Positions 18,100 through 26,457 of a DNA stretch of 42,189 nucleotides are shown here, one piece after another. This stretch comes from Calditrichota bacterium. Lineage in GTDB: Bacteria > Zhuqueibacterota > JdFR-76 > BMS3Abin05. The notes beneath the pieces were generated by a model. That model was not told the DNA's origin. It ran no database searches and was given only the letters and a program-made list of their open reading frames with translations. The translations under genes were made by a program, and so were the position numbers. Where the stretch lies: contig JAADHR010000050.1 of the NCBI GenBank assembly GCA_013151735.1, positions 1-42,189 of the forward strand. The letters run 5' to 3'. Position 1 is the stretch's first letter, and each line of letters opens with the position of its first letter.

Positions 18100-18795
18100 A
18101 TGAAAACCAGTGTACGCGGACATACATCAAATTATCTCGACGGAATTATTCCTTTTGATGTTCCTGAGGAAGAAGAGAAAAAGATCAGCATTATTAAATG
18201 GGCTCTTTTCATCGGATTGGCTCTTGGCAGTTTTCTGATTTACTATTTAAAGCTGTTACCCGGCCACTATAATGAATTGCTCTTTTTCTTTCTGGTGTTT
18301 AGTGTGTCCTGTAATTTTATTCCATTTCCTACCTATCTCCTGGTCATTTATATCAGTCACGATTTTAGCCCGTTTTTAATTACAGGCCTCGGCAGTATCG
18401 GGGCGACCATTTCCGGATTGATGGAATATAATTTTTTCAGCATCCTCCTCCGTTTCGATAAAGTTTCTCGCATCCGGAAAAATGGCCATTACCAAAAATA
18501 TGCCGGCTATTTTGAAAAATTCCCGTTTTTCAGTATCCTCGTGGCTTCTTTTCTCCCGTTACCATTTGATTTTATTCGGATTATGGCCATTACCCAAAAA
18601 TATTCAAAATGGCGTTTTGCTGCGGCCACATTTCTCGGGCGCATTCCAAGAATCTTTATTATTGCCTATTTGGGAAAACAAATTCCGTTTGCAAAAACGC
18701 TTGTCTGGGTTTTGCTTGGCGGAATCGTGTTGTTTGAGGTGGCGCGCCGAAGCATTCTTTATTTTAAACGGCAGCCTGCCTCTGATCAGCTTTGA
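18100..18795 (+). CDS. VTT-domain (SNARE-associated/DedA-like) inner-membrane protein
   Basis: I use ATG 18100, 57 bases inside the open frame, because AAAGG lies just upstream and the extension is not conserved-looking. The 231-residue protein has about five hydrophobic segments after a charged N-terminus. The central stretch FPTYLLVIYISHDFSPFLITGLGSIGATISGLMEYN, together with KFPFFSILVASFLPLPFDFIRIMAI and a later FLGRIPRIFIIAYLGK, has the layout of the VTT/TVP38 fold (re-entrant loops with a conserved F-x-P-x-P/R). Relatives include lipid scramblases and DedA transporters. The substrate is unknown. It is the first gene after the ccdA terminator. Confidence 0.68.
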   Translation: MKTSVRGHTSNYLDGIIPFDVPEEEEKKISIIKWALFIGLALGSFLIYYLKLLPGHYNELLFFFLVFSVSCNFIPFPTYLLVIYISHDFSPFLITGLGSIGATISGLMEYNFFSILLRFDKVSRIRKNGHYQKYAGYFEKFPFFSILVASFLPLPFDFIRIMAITQKYSKWRFAAATFLGRIPRIFIIAYLGKQIPFAKTLVWVLLGGIVLFEVARRSILYFKRQPASDQL

Positions 18796-18884
18796 GGTTT
18801 CTGTAAAGACGCGTGACAATCGATTGAAAACAAATTCCATTTCTGAAAAACGGTTTTCTTGAAAAGACAGTTATGTGAGAGTTG

Positions 18885-20021
18885 ATGAAAAAAATCTGTA
18901 TGCTGAGTACGGTTCACCGAAGCAATGATGTCCGCATTTTCTATAAAGAAGCTGTTTCTCTCTCCCAATCGGGGTTTCAAGTTGTCTTGTTGATTCATGA
19001 CGATTCCGGAGACCGGGTTGATCGGGGGGTTTATCTAAAAGCGATTGGTCCGTCTCCTAAACGCAAGTCGGATCGATTGCCCAGCTTGTTTAAAATCTAC
19101 AAAATGGCTTTGGCGGAAAAAGCGGATGCCTACCATTTTCACGACCCGGAGCTTTTGCCCGTCGGATTCTTACTCCGAATGCGCACACGCCGGCCGGTCA
19201 TTTACGATTCCCACGAAAATTATGCGGCAACCGCTTTTGCAAGAGACTGGATTCCGGACCGCATAAAATCATGGGTTTCTTTTGTCGTAAATAAGGCAGA
19301 GGTTTTTATTTCCCGGCGGTTGACAGTGGTGATTACGGTGGTGGAGGATCAGGATGCGCGGTTCAGGCGGTCCCATTGCAAGACCCTGCCGATTTACAAC
19401 TATCCCATTTTGGCTTTTTTCCCCGACCCGGTAAAACCCTGGGAAGATCGTCCCATTCATGCCGCCTACGTCGGAGGATTATCCATGGCCAGAGGCGTTC
19501 GTACTCTCCTCGGTATTGCAAAAAAAATTAAGACGATCATTCCCGATTTTCGGATGCTCTTGATTGGCCCGTTTAGTGATCCCTTTGTTGAAAAAGAGGC
19601 GCTTGCGCAAATCCGCCGGAATCAACTGGAAGAAACCATTATTTATGATGGCGTGCTTCCCAGTGAATCCATTGGGCAAAGGCTCCAACAGGTGAAGCTC
19701 GGGTTAATCCCTTTTGAGAAGAATCCCAAGTTTGAAAAGATGTTTATTCCGACCAAATTGTTGGAATATATGGCCAGCGGAATGCCCATCATTGCCAGCG
19801 ATTTTCCGTCGAATCGCTTGTTTATTGAAAAATATTCCCTTGGGAAATTGGTCCCTCCCGGAGATGTGGATGCGTTTGTGGAGGCCATTGTCCATCAGTT
19901 AAGGGATCGGGAGGGTTCCATAGAAATCAGCAAGCGGGGTGTTGAAATTGCACGAAAAAGCTATCGGTGGGAAAATGAGGCAGCGAAACTCATCCATTTT
20001 TATCAAAACGTGTTGAATTAA
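18885..20021 (+). CDS. GT-B glycosyltransferase (GT4-like)
   Basis: The start is ambiguous between TTG 18882 and the adjacent ATG 18885; I take the ATG. The ~378-residue protein has the two Rossmann domains of a GT-B enzyme. The N-terminal acceptor domain (~1-185) has ICMLSTVHRSNDVRIFYKEA, a YHFHDPELL segment and VIYDSHENY. The C-terminal donor domain (~190-378) has HAAYVGGLSMARGV and FIPTKLLEYMASGMPIIASD, with Glu in the LLEYMA loop where the EX7E family places a nucleotide-contacting acid. It should be cytoplasmic or membrane-associated and add a sugar to a lipid or polysaccharide acceptor. It is coupled to the next gene by a 1-bp gap. Confidence 0.82.
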   Translation: MKKICMLSTVHRSNDVRIFYKEAVSLSQSGFQVVLLIHDDSGDRVDRGVYLKAIGPSPKRKSDRLPSLFKIYKMALAEKADAYHFHDPELLPVGFLLRMRTRRPVIYDSHENYAATAFARDWIPDRIKSWVSFVVNKAEVFISRRLTVVITVVEDQDARFRRSHCKTLPIYNYPILAFFPDPVKPWEDRPIHAAYVGGLSMARGVRTLLGIAKKIKTIIPDFRMLLIGPFSDPFVEKEALAQIRRNQLEETIIYDGVLPSESIGQRLQQVKLGLIPFEKNPKFEKMFIPTKLLEYMASGMPIIASDFPSNRLFIEKYSLGKLVPPGDVDAFVEAIVHQLRDREGSIEISKRGVEIARKSYRWENEAAKLIHFYQNVLN

Positions 20022-20022
20022 A

Positions 20023-21447
20023 ATGTTGGTTCACGACACATCGAAAATCGCAGAGAGTTTTCTGTACCATATCTGGGATGGTGGTCATCTCAAGCAGGAA
20101 AACCTTCGCACGACCGATGGCAAGCCGATTGAGATCATTTCCAAAGGCAAATGGAATGTGGATGCCGGGCCTGATTTTCGTGAAGTTATTTTGAAAATCG
20201 ATGGGCAGTTGCAGCGCGGGGACGTCGAAATTCACACCCAGGAAGCCGATTGGTTTACCCACAAACATCAGATCGACCCCAAATATGAACAGGTTATTCT
20301 TCATGCGGTCCTGTGGGAAAGCAAAACCGCAAAACCGGCCAGAACAAAATCGGGCCGAATCATTCCCACGCTGATTCTGGGGAACTTCCTGGATGAGTCT
20401 CTGGAGCGTTTGCAGGTTACCATTGAAGGGGAATTGTTTGGCACGAAGCGAATCCCGAATGTTTGTCTGCTGGGGCAGCGGAAGAAGGCGGAAATTGCAG
20501 TGGCGCTGGACAAGTGGGGGTTGGAGCGGCTTCGGATTAAAAAAGACCGGTTCAAGGAGGAATTAAATTATTTCAATTATGATCAATTGATTTATCAGGG
20601 GATTATGGAAGCGCTGGGGTATTCAAAAAATCAGCGGCAATTCCTGAAGCTGTCCCTGAAAATGCCGGTAGAAATCATCTGGGAAATTGTTCGTACGTAC
20701 GCCGCGGAAAAACAGGAGCTGGTGGCCCAGTCGCTGTTATTTGGGGCCGCTGGATTTTTACGGGAAGACCGAATGTCTTCGTCTGACTATGTGCGAAAAT
20801 TACAAAAAATGTGGCAGCGCCTTTCGCAAACATTCGATTTTGAGCCCCTGGCTGCGCATGAATGGCAGTTTTTTCGCTTGCGTCCCACAAACTTTCCCAC
20901 CCTTCGGATTGCGGCAATGGCGCATCTGGTCGTCGCTTTTCATGACCGGGGGTTTCATGCCCGTCTGTTGGATGTCTTCTTGAATAAAAAAGCATCCCCC
21001 GGGAAATTGGCCAGGGACATTCGAAAGTTGTTGGTGGTTGAGGCCCGGGGATACTGGCAAACCCATTATCAATTGGCGGGCGAAGAGACGGCGCATCCCC
21101 AATTTCATTTAAAGCACCTTATCGGAAACGGACGGGCCAACGAAATTGTGGTGAACGTTATTTTCCCCCTGCTTCTCGCATTCGCCGAGGAAACCGGCGA
21201 TAGCGAACTGGCCATGCGGATAAGAGAAACCTATCTTCATTCACCCAAGCTTCAGGAAAACAAAATTCTTCGCCAGATGAAGGAACAGATCCTTTCGCTG
21301 GACAAAGAAAAAGTGGCCGTCGTGGTTTCGGCGGCGCGTCAACAGGGTCTCATTCACATTTTCAAGCATTTTTGCAGAAGCTGGCGCTGTTCCGAGTGCA
21401 TAAAAGCAGTGGCCCGGGAAATCAATCGGGAAGGGTCTGAGATCTAA
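20023..21447 (+). CDS. DUF2851-family protein
   Basis: The 474-residue protein begins ESFLYHIWDGGHLKQENLRTT and carries GKWNVDAGPDFREVILKIDG, RGDVEIHTQEADWFTHKHQ and VILHAVLWE. These conserved blocks define DUF2851, a family frequent in Bacteroidota and relatives. The acidic and His-rich pattern (GPDF, DVEIH, DW..H.H, LH.VL) could form a metal site, but no activity is established that I know of. The C-terminus has a cysteine cluster (HFCRSWRCSECIKA) that may bind zinc. ATG 20023 lies 1 bp after the glycosyltransferase stop, so translation is coupled. The ogt gene follows after 12 bp. Confidence 0.85.
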   Translation: MLVHDTSKIAESFLYHIWDGGHLKQENLRTTDGKPIEIISKGKWNVDAGPDFREVILKIDGQLQRGDVEIHTQEADWFTHKHQIDPKYEQVILHAVLWESKTAKPARTKSGRIIPTLILGNFLDESLERLQVTIEGELFGTKRIPNVCLLGQRKKAEIAVALDKWGLERLRIKKDRFKEELNYFNYDQLIYQGIMEALGYSKNQRQFLKLSLKMPVEIIWEIVRTYAAEKQELVAQSLLFGAAGFLREDRMSSSDYVRKLQKMWQRLSQTFDFEPLAAHEWQFFRLRPTNFPTLRIAAMAHLVVAFHDRGFHARLLDVFLNKKASPGKLARDIRKLLVVEARGYWQTHYQLAGEETAHPQFHLKHLIGNGRANEIVVNVIFPLLLAFAEETGDSELAMRIRETYLHSPKLQENKILRQMKEQILSLDKEKVAVVVSAARQQGLIHIFKHFCRSWRCSECIKAVAREINREGSEI

Positions 21448-21459
21448 CAGGGAAATAAA

Positions 21460-21963
21460 ATGGTCACTTATGGGATTTATTATTTGGATGGCCTGGGAAA
21501 TGTGGGCATCGTTTCCACAGAAAACGGGGTGTATCGGATTTTTTTGCAATTAACCGACAAAAATCAATTGGTGAGGGAAATGGAGGCAAAAACCCATCAG
21601 AAAATCCAGGAAGACAGTCTCCGAAACCGTCCATATTTTGAAGAGATTCAGTCGTATTGGAAAGGCGGTCGGAAAGAATTTGATCTGCCGCTGGATTGGT
21701 CAGCCGTTTCTTCTCCTTTTGACAAACGGGTTTTACGCACGTTGCAAAAAATTCCCTTTGGAGAAACGATCTCGTATCAGGGGCTGGCCGAGAAGGCCGG
21801 GTACCCCAAAGCCGCCCGGGCCGTGGGAGGCGTCATGCGGCGCAATCCGTTTCCCATTCTTATTCCCTGCCATCGGGTTCTGCGAAAAGGCGGAGGTCTG
21901 GGCGGATATACCGGGGGGATTGATCTAAAAATACGGCTTTTGCGGATAGAAGGCCGGATTTAA
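21460..21963 (+). CDS. ogt: Methylated-DNA--protein-cysteine methyltransferase
   Basis: The 167-residue single-domain protein has the suicide-repair motif IPCHRV with acceptor Cys137, the arginine finger in [13 protein letters not shown] (Arg120), and the helix-turn-helix region [13 protein letters not shown]. The C-terminal GGYTGG loop is also present. It transfers a methyl group from O6-methylguanine to its own cysteine. The N-terminal ~75 residues are the usual poorly conserved RNase H-like domain. AGGGAAA precedes ATG 21460. It closes the three-gene run glycosyltransferase-DUF2851-ogt. Confidence 0.92.
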   Translation: MVTYGIYYLDGLGNVGIVSTENGVYRIFLQLTDKNQLVREMEAKTHQKIQEDSLRNRPYFEEIQSYWKGGRKEFDLPLDWSAVSSPFDKRVLRTLQKIPFGETISYQGLAEKAGYPKAARAVGGVMRRNPFPILIPCHRVLRKGGGLGGYTGGIDLKIRLLRIEGRI

Positions 21964-22004
21964 TTTGTCTCTTTCCTTTCTTTTCTCCAGCGTTCATAAA
22001 TTGC

Positions 22005-22033
22005 TTGACTGTACAGTCAATAGTTTTTATCTT
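22005..22033 (+). promoter_or_regulatory. Promoter with a 16-bp palindromic operator over its -35 box
   Basis: TTGACTGTACAGTCAA (22005-22020) is a perfect palindrome. Its left half also supplies a consensus -35 box, TTGACT (22005-22010). Seventeen bases on is TATCTT (22028-22033), an acceptable -10. A dimeric repressor (the symmetry resembles TetR/AcrR-type operators) bound here would block polymerase. The regulator is not adjacent. Confidence 0.65.
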
Positions 22034-22080
22034 TAAAAAAGAAGTATTTAGTCGTTAAATAATCCGCACGTTGGTGAGCG

Positions 22081-22111
22081 GCCATAAGCCCATTTTGTGA
22101 TTGGGCTTTGG
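22081..22111 (+). other. Leader hairpin upstream of the holin-like gene
   Basis: Bases 22081-22092 (GCCATAAGCCCA) pair with 22102-22111+ (TGGGCTTTGGC) in an 11-bp stem with one bulged base and a loop of about 9 nt. There is no T tract after it, so it is not a standard terminator. It lies in the ~120-nt leader between the promoter and ATG 22161. Confidence 0.5.
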
Positions 22112-22160
22112 CAAATAGGTCATAAAATGACGAGTGGATTGGTTAAAGGGAGGAATCCTA

Positions 22161-22541
22161 ATGCGCGGTTTTGTGGTTCGCTGGGTTGTAAATGCGCTGG
22201 CATTGATTTTGACAGCGATGATTATTAAGGGAATGGATTTTCAGGGCATTCTTTCCCCGTTTGTGGCTGCACTGGTTATCGGCGTTTTAAACGCCGTGCT
22301 GCGTCCTTTTCTGATTTTGATTACCCTTCCCATCAATATTCTTTCGTTGGGGGTGTTTACATTTGTTGTGAATGGTTTTCTTATTTACATGACGGCCAAA
22401 GTGGTGAACGGATTCACCATTGAAAATTTCTGGGCCGCTTTCGTTGGGGCTATTTTACTGAGCATTATCAGCTTTCTTTTGAGTCTTTTCATCAGCGATA
22501 AGGGAAAGATTGAGACGCTCACTGCCAGACGGTCCAAGTAG
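22161..22541 (+). CDS. Phage-holin-family-4-like small membrane protein (DUF360-type)
   Basis: ATG 22161 is preceded by a strong AGGGAGGA, so it is preferred to the in-frame upstream codon at 22134. The 126-residue protein has four hydrophobic helices, with the family pattern 'A..I.G.LNA.LRP.L....LP' (LVIGVLNAVLRPFLILITLPIN) followed by SLGVFTFVVNGF. Despite the 'phage holin' family name these are widespread chromosomal inner-membrane proteins, and there are no phage genes here. The function is unknown. The gene has its own apparent promoter/operator and a structured leader, suggesting that it is individually controlled. In the spacer after it (22542-22719) only a weak GGGGG/CCCCC hairpin near 22610-22655 was seen. 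Confidence 0.78.
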   Translation: MRGFVVRWVVNALALILTAMIIKGMDFQGILSPFVAALVIGVLNAVLRPFLILITLPINILSLGVFTFVVNGFLIYMTAKVVNGFTIENFWAAFVGAILLSIISFLLSLFISDKGKIETLTARRSK

Positions 22542-22719
22542 CGGCTGAACCGTGCTCTTTTTCTCTCATGAAAAAGACGCTGCAGGAATGAGCCTTTTGT
22601 GATAATGAGGGGGCAGTTTGCCGGTGAAAGAATCCCCCCAGTCTTTTTGTTTGTACCTTCGCGGCGATGTCCGCCTGGGGCAGGTTGGATTGAGCTTGCA
22701 GAAAGAATGATTACGGGTT

Positions 22720-23541
22720 ATGAAATTGACATTTTTTAAAGAAGAAACACTGGCTGTCAAGGAATCCTGGCGATTTTTTCGCGAGAAGGTTCGCGAATAT
22801 GAGGATCACACCGGGCGATTGGCCTATCTTTTTTGGGACACGCTTCGCTTTAGTTTCCGCCGCCCTTTTGAATGGGATACCGTGCTGGAATATCTGGAAA
22901 AGCTGGGGGTAAAATCTCACGGCATTGTGATGCTGACCTTCTTTTTTCTCGGAATGGTTATTACGGTGCAGGTGGCCTTTTCCCGATCCAATTTTGCCGG
23001 ACGGGCTATTGTGGGGGCAGCGGTTGCAGCCGGCCTGGTGAAAGAGTTTGGCCCGCTTCTCACCGGTTTACTGGTTGGCGGACGAGTGGGGTCGGGCATG
23101 ACGGCGGTGATTGGCTCGATGAGTGTTACCGAACAGATTGATGCCATTCGCTCCCTTGGGGCCAGCCCCATAAAAAAATTGGTGGTTCCCCGCTTTTTGG
23201 CCACGCTTGTGATGATGCCCGTTCTTACAATAATGGGTGATTTTTGGGGAATGGTCGGCGGTCTGGTGGTGGCCAAATTAAATCTGCGGATGAGCACCTT
23301 CCAGTACATCAATCCGGCCATAAACGCCCTGGCCATTTCGGATATTACGGTGGGCATCGTCAAATCCGTTTTTTTCGCCATTATTATTTCAATGGTGGGG
23401 TGCTACAACGGCTTCAGCGTACGTCACGGCGCCGAAGATGTGGGAAACTCGACCACGAATACCGTTGTAGCCAGTTTTATCCTGATTATGATTTCGGATT
23501 TCTTCCTGACAAAACTCTTTGTAATTTTTATTGGCGGCTGA
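22720..23541 (+). CDS. mlaE: MlaE-family ABC transporter permease
   Basis: The 273-residue protein has a cytoplasmic amphipathic N-terminus (~1-60) and then the MlaE domain. Hallmarks are GMVITVQVAFSRSNF, VGAAVAAGLVKEFGPLLTGLLVGGRVGSGMTAVIGSMSVTEQIDAIRSLG (the permease EQIDA helix that contacts the ATPase) and MVGCYNGFSVRHGAEDVG. Acting with MlaF and MlaD, it moves phospholipids between the membranes to maintain outer-membrane asymmetry. The next gene (mlaF) starts 3 bp after its stop. Confidence 0.9.
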   Translation: MKLTFFKEETLAVKESWRFFREKVREYEDHTGRLAYLFWDTLRFSFRRPFEWDTVLEYLEKLGVKSHGIVMLTFFFLGMVITVQVAFSRSNFAGRAIVGAAVAAGLVKEFGPLLTGLLVGGRVGSGMTAVIGSMSVTEQIDAIRSLGASPIKKLVVPRFLATLVMMPVLTIMGDFWGMVGGLVVAKLNLRMSTFQYINPAINALAISDITVGIVKSVFFAIIISMVGCYNGFSVRHGAEDVGNSTTNTVVASFILIMISDFFLTKLFVIFIGG

Positions 23542-23544
23542 TGG

Positions 23545-24273
23545 ATGAACGATTTTATTGTTTTCGAGGATTTGCATAAGCGCTTTGGAGAACACGAGGT
23601 GCTGAGAGGCATCAATCTCTCCATTGCAGAAGGAGAAACCATTGTTATTCTTGGCGGCAGCGGTGCCGGAAAAAGTGTGCTTTTGCGTCACATCAACGGT
23701 CTCCTGAAACCCGACGAAGGACGCATCCTGGTGGACGGAGAAGACATTACTGATTTTTCCGAAGAACAGCTTATTCCTGTGCGAACAAAGGTGGGAATGG
23801 TTTTTCAGGGCGGTGCGCTGTTCGATTCCCTGGATGTTTTCGAAAATGTGGCCTACGCGCTGCGGGAACACACCCATTTTTCGGAAGAAGAAATCGCCGT
23901 CCGTGTACGAGAGAAGCTGCGATTGGTGGGGCTTGAGGGCTCCGAGGATATGATGCCGTCCGATTTGTCCGGAGGGATGAAAAAGCGGGTCAGCCTGGCG
24001 CGGGCCCTTGCGATCGAGCCCAAAGGGCTGTTGTACGATGAACCCACAACGGGTCTGGATCCGATTATTGCAAAAAAAATAAATGAGATGATCCGGAATC
24101 TTCAAGAAATTCTTGGGGTGACATCGGTTGTGGTCACACACGACATTAAAAGTGCGTTTACCGTTGGGGATCGAATTGCTCTTTTGTACAAGGGGAAAAT
24201 CCGATTTGTGGGCACTGTTGAGGAAACCCGTGCAACAGATGATCCGATTGTAAGAGAATTTATCGAAAGTTAG
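23545..24273 (+). CDS. mlaF: MlaF-family ABC transporter ATPase
   Basis: The 242-residue ATPase has Walker A GGSGAGKS (37-44), the ABC signature LSGGM (141-145), Walker B LLYDEPTTGLDP (162-173, catalytic Glu166), and a switch His in VVVTHD. SGGM rather than SGGQ in the signature is typical of the MlaF subgroup. ATG 23545 is used; an ATG at 23541 overlapping the mlaE stop is in another frame. It powers the MlaE permease. Its own stop is followed by 167 bp without a gene before mlaD; that gap shows no terminator. Confidence 0.92.
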   Translation: MNDFIVFEDLHKRFGEHEVLRGINLSIAEGETIVILGGSGAGKSVLLRHINGLLKPDEGRILVDGEDITDFSEEQLIPVRTKVGMVFQGGALFDSLDVFENVAYALREHTHFSEEEIAVRVREKLRLVGLEGSEDMMPSDLSGGMKKRVSLARALAIEPKGLLYDEPTTGLDPIIAKKINEMIRNLQEILGVTSVVVTHDIKSAFTVGDRIALLYKGKIRFVGTVEETRATDDPIVREFIES

Positions 24274-24440
24274 CTTTGTGATTTTTAGAAACGGCAGGAA
24301 AGCACGGGTGTTGCAGAACCTTAAACGAATTCTTTTTGTTTTAAAGGATTTCCATCTGCGGAAAAGTGATTTCGCTTTTTCAGGAAATGGAATCTCCGCT
24401 ATCGGGCAAGAACTGTTGGATCAAATAAATAGGAGTTTCC

Positions 24441-25460
24441 ATGAATAGACGATTTGTTCGAGAGTCTCGTGTGGGCGCCCTGATTTTGGTGGCTTTTATT
24501 GTTCTGATTATTGCCATTTTTTCAGTGGGTCAGCAGCAAAAGGTGTTCGGAGAAAAGGTCCGCTACAAGATTTTATTCTCCAATATTAACGGGCTCCATC
24601 GGGGCGACGCGGTGATGCTGAACGGGGTCAACGTAGGCTATGTGGAACGCATTCAATTTCCGGAAGATCTGTCCAAACAGAGTATCGAAGTGACGATTCG
24701 CGTACAGAAGGATATTCACAACCGGATTCGGGAGGATTCAGAGGCTCGGATCGGCTCGCTGTCTTTGGTCACCACGCGTTTTGTAAGTCTGTCGATGGGA
24801 AGCGCGTCCAGCCCTCCCCTGCCTCCGGGATCGTACATTCGGGCAGCCAAATCAATTGGGTATGAGGATGTGCTGAGCAGCAGTGATGTGGTCATTCAAA
24901 ATATTGGCACAATTGCCGAGAATTTGCAAAAGATCGTTGCCAACATCTCGGAAGGGAAGGGGCTTCTGGGAAACCTTATCACACAGCCGAATCCGGAATT
25001 TCAGGAAACCCTGTCGAATTTGCAGAAGACCAGCCGGGATTTGAAAGTGCTTCTTGCTCAGGCCAAAGCAGGGAAAGGCGCCCTGGGGTACATGCTGAGT
25101 GATACCGTCAATGTGGCAAAAACGGTTGAAAATCTGCGGGAAACCAGCGAACGCTTAAACCGGGTCTCGAAACAGCTGGAAAATTCCCAGTCGCTGATCG
25201 GCAAGCTGCTGAATGACCCGAAATACGGGAAGAGCGTTGCGAAGAATTTGGCAGATGTTTTGCAGTCACTCAAAAATATTACGGCAAAAATTGACTCCGG
25301 CAAGGGCACATTGGGTGCGATGGTAAACGATCCGGAAATGTACTGGGCCTTGCGTGATGCCCTGTACGGCGTCGAATCCAATCGGTTTTTGCGGTGGTTT
25401 TTGCCCAGGACACGAGAAAAAGGCGAATCTCTCCGAAAGGAGATGAAACGGCGGAAATAG
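24441..25460 (+). CDS. mlaD: MlaD/MCE-domain phospholipid-binding protein
   Basis: The 339-residue protein has one N-terminal membrane helix (~11-29) and a single MCE domain (~38-125: ILFSNINGLHRGDAVMLNGVNVGYVERI, LVTTRFVSLSMG). A long helical periplasmic tail follows. The tail carries four spaced copies of a motif of the form G-K/S-G/L-x-L/I-G-x-L/M (GKGLLGNL, GKGALGYM, SQSLIGKLLNDP, GKGTLGAMVNDP), each about 40-55 residues apart. This repeat is common in long MCE proteins and may tile the hexameric needle. GGAGTTTCC upstream sets ATG 24441. It completes the MlaEFD complex of the inner membrane. Confidence 0.9.
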   Translation: MNRRFVRESRVGALILVAFIVLIIAIFSVGQQQKVFGEKVRYKILFSNINGLHRGDAVMLNGVNVGYVERIQFPEDLSKQSIEVTIRVQKDIHNRIREDSEARIGSLSLVTTRFVSLSMGSASSPPLPPGSYIRAAKSIGYEDVLSSSDVVIQNIGTIAENLQKIVANISEGKGLLGNLITQPNPEFQETLSNLQKTSRDLKVLLAQAKAGKGALGYMLSDTVNVAKTVENLRETSERLNRVSKQLENSQSLIGKLLNDPKYGKSVAKNLADVLQSLKNITAKIDSGKGTLGAMVNDPEMYWALRDALYGVESNRFLRWFLPRTREKGESLRKEMKRRK

Positions 25461-25500
25461 GGAAGCACGACAATCAATCTCTTAAAAAGGGAACGGAACC

Positions 25501-26409
25501 ATGTTTGGATTAGGAAAACCGGTAAAGGTAGGTTTGGCCCTTGGGGGCGGTGGAGCCAAGGGATTTGCACATCTGGGCGTGCTCAGAGTGCTGGAAGACA
25601 ATCATATTCCGATTCAGATTATTACGGGAACAAGCGCCGGTTCGATTGCGGGGGCCATGTACGCCCAGTTGGGACGCATTGACGCGGTTGAAGAAAAAAT
25701 GCTTGGGCTTCTGCGGACGGATTTCATCAAAAAAAATAAATTGGATCTCATGGTTCCGCCCAAAGAGTGGGAGCGGCAAAAACTCCTCAAGCGGGTGGGA
25801 TATTTTGTAAAACAGCAGTTTATTCTTTCCCGGACCTTTGTTCGGATGAGCTTCTTCGAAGCCGATGTTTTGGAAGAGGCTCTTTCGTATCTGCTGGAAG
25901 ATACGGATATTCGCGAAACCAAAATTCCTTTCGGCGCTGCCACGGTAGATTATCTCTCCGGACAAAGGATTCTTTTGACGGAGGGCCCGATTCGAAAGGC
26001 CGTGGCGGCCAGCTGCACCATCCCCGGCGTATTTCCGCCGGTTCCCTGGGACGGCATGAAATTGGTAGATGGGGGCGTAACCAGCCTGGTTCCGGTTGTT
26101 GAAGCGCATGAAATGGGCGCCACATTCGTGATCGGGGTCAATGTGAGTCCCGGGATTGAAGAGGACCTCGATGTTCGGAATGCGCTTGAACTGATGTTCC
26201 GGGCAGACGAAATTACCAGTCATTATTTGACCATGGAACAATTGAAACAGGCTCACGTTGTCATCCACCCCGATTTAGGCCGGATTCACTGGGCCGATTT
26301 TAAAAATGCGGATACCATGATCCGCATTGGAATGGAAACGGCAGAGAAAAAGATTACGGAAGTCAAAAAAGCCCTGAAAAAGAAAAAACGCCATCATTGG
26401 CTTATTTAG
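25501..26409 (+). CDS. Patatin-like phospholipase (RssA/YchK type)
   Basis: The 302-residue protein has the full patatin dyad: oxyanion loop GLALGGGGAKGFAHLGVLRV (11-30), nucleophile Ser45 in GTSAGS and Asp190 in VDGG. It lacks a signal peptide and should be cytoplasmic or bound to the inner-membrane face. The closest architectural matches are bacterial NTE/RssA-like lysophospholipases or phospholipase A. It begins 40 bp after mlaD with AAAGGGAACGG upstream and appears to be the last gene of the mla operon. The context suggests that phospholipids brought to the inner membrane could be hydrolysed here; that link is inference. Confidence 0.87.
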   Translation: MFGLGKPVKVGLALGGGGAKGFAHLGVLRVLEDNHIPIQIITGTSAGSIAGAMYAQLGRIDAVEEKMLGLLRTDFIKKNKLDLMVPPKEWERQKLLKRVGYFVKQQFILSRTFVRMSFFEADVLEEALSYLLEDTDIRETKIPFGAATVDYLSGQRILLTEGPIRKAVAASCTIPGVFPPVPWDGMKLVDGGVTSLVPVVEAHEMGATFVIGVNVSPGIEEDLDVRNALELMFRADEITSHYLTMEQLKQAHVVIHPDLGRIHWADFKNADTMIRIGMETAEKKITEVKKALKKKKRHHWLI

Positions 26410-26457
26410 GGGCAGCTGAATATCGTGTTTTTTCCGTGATGATCCCGCAATGTTCAT

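Noticed and set aside
22161-22541. Prophage remnant suggested by the 'phage holin' family name
   Set aside because: No lysin, capsid, integrase or other phage gene is nearby; this family is a common chromosomal membrane protein.
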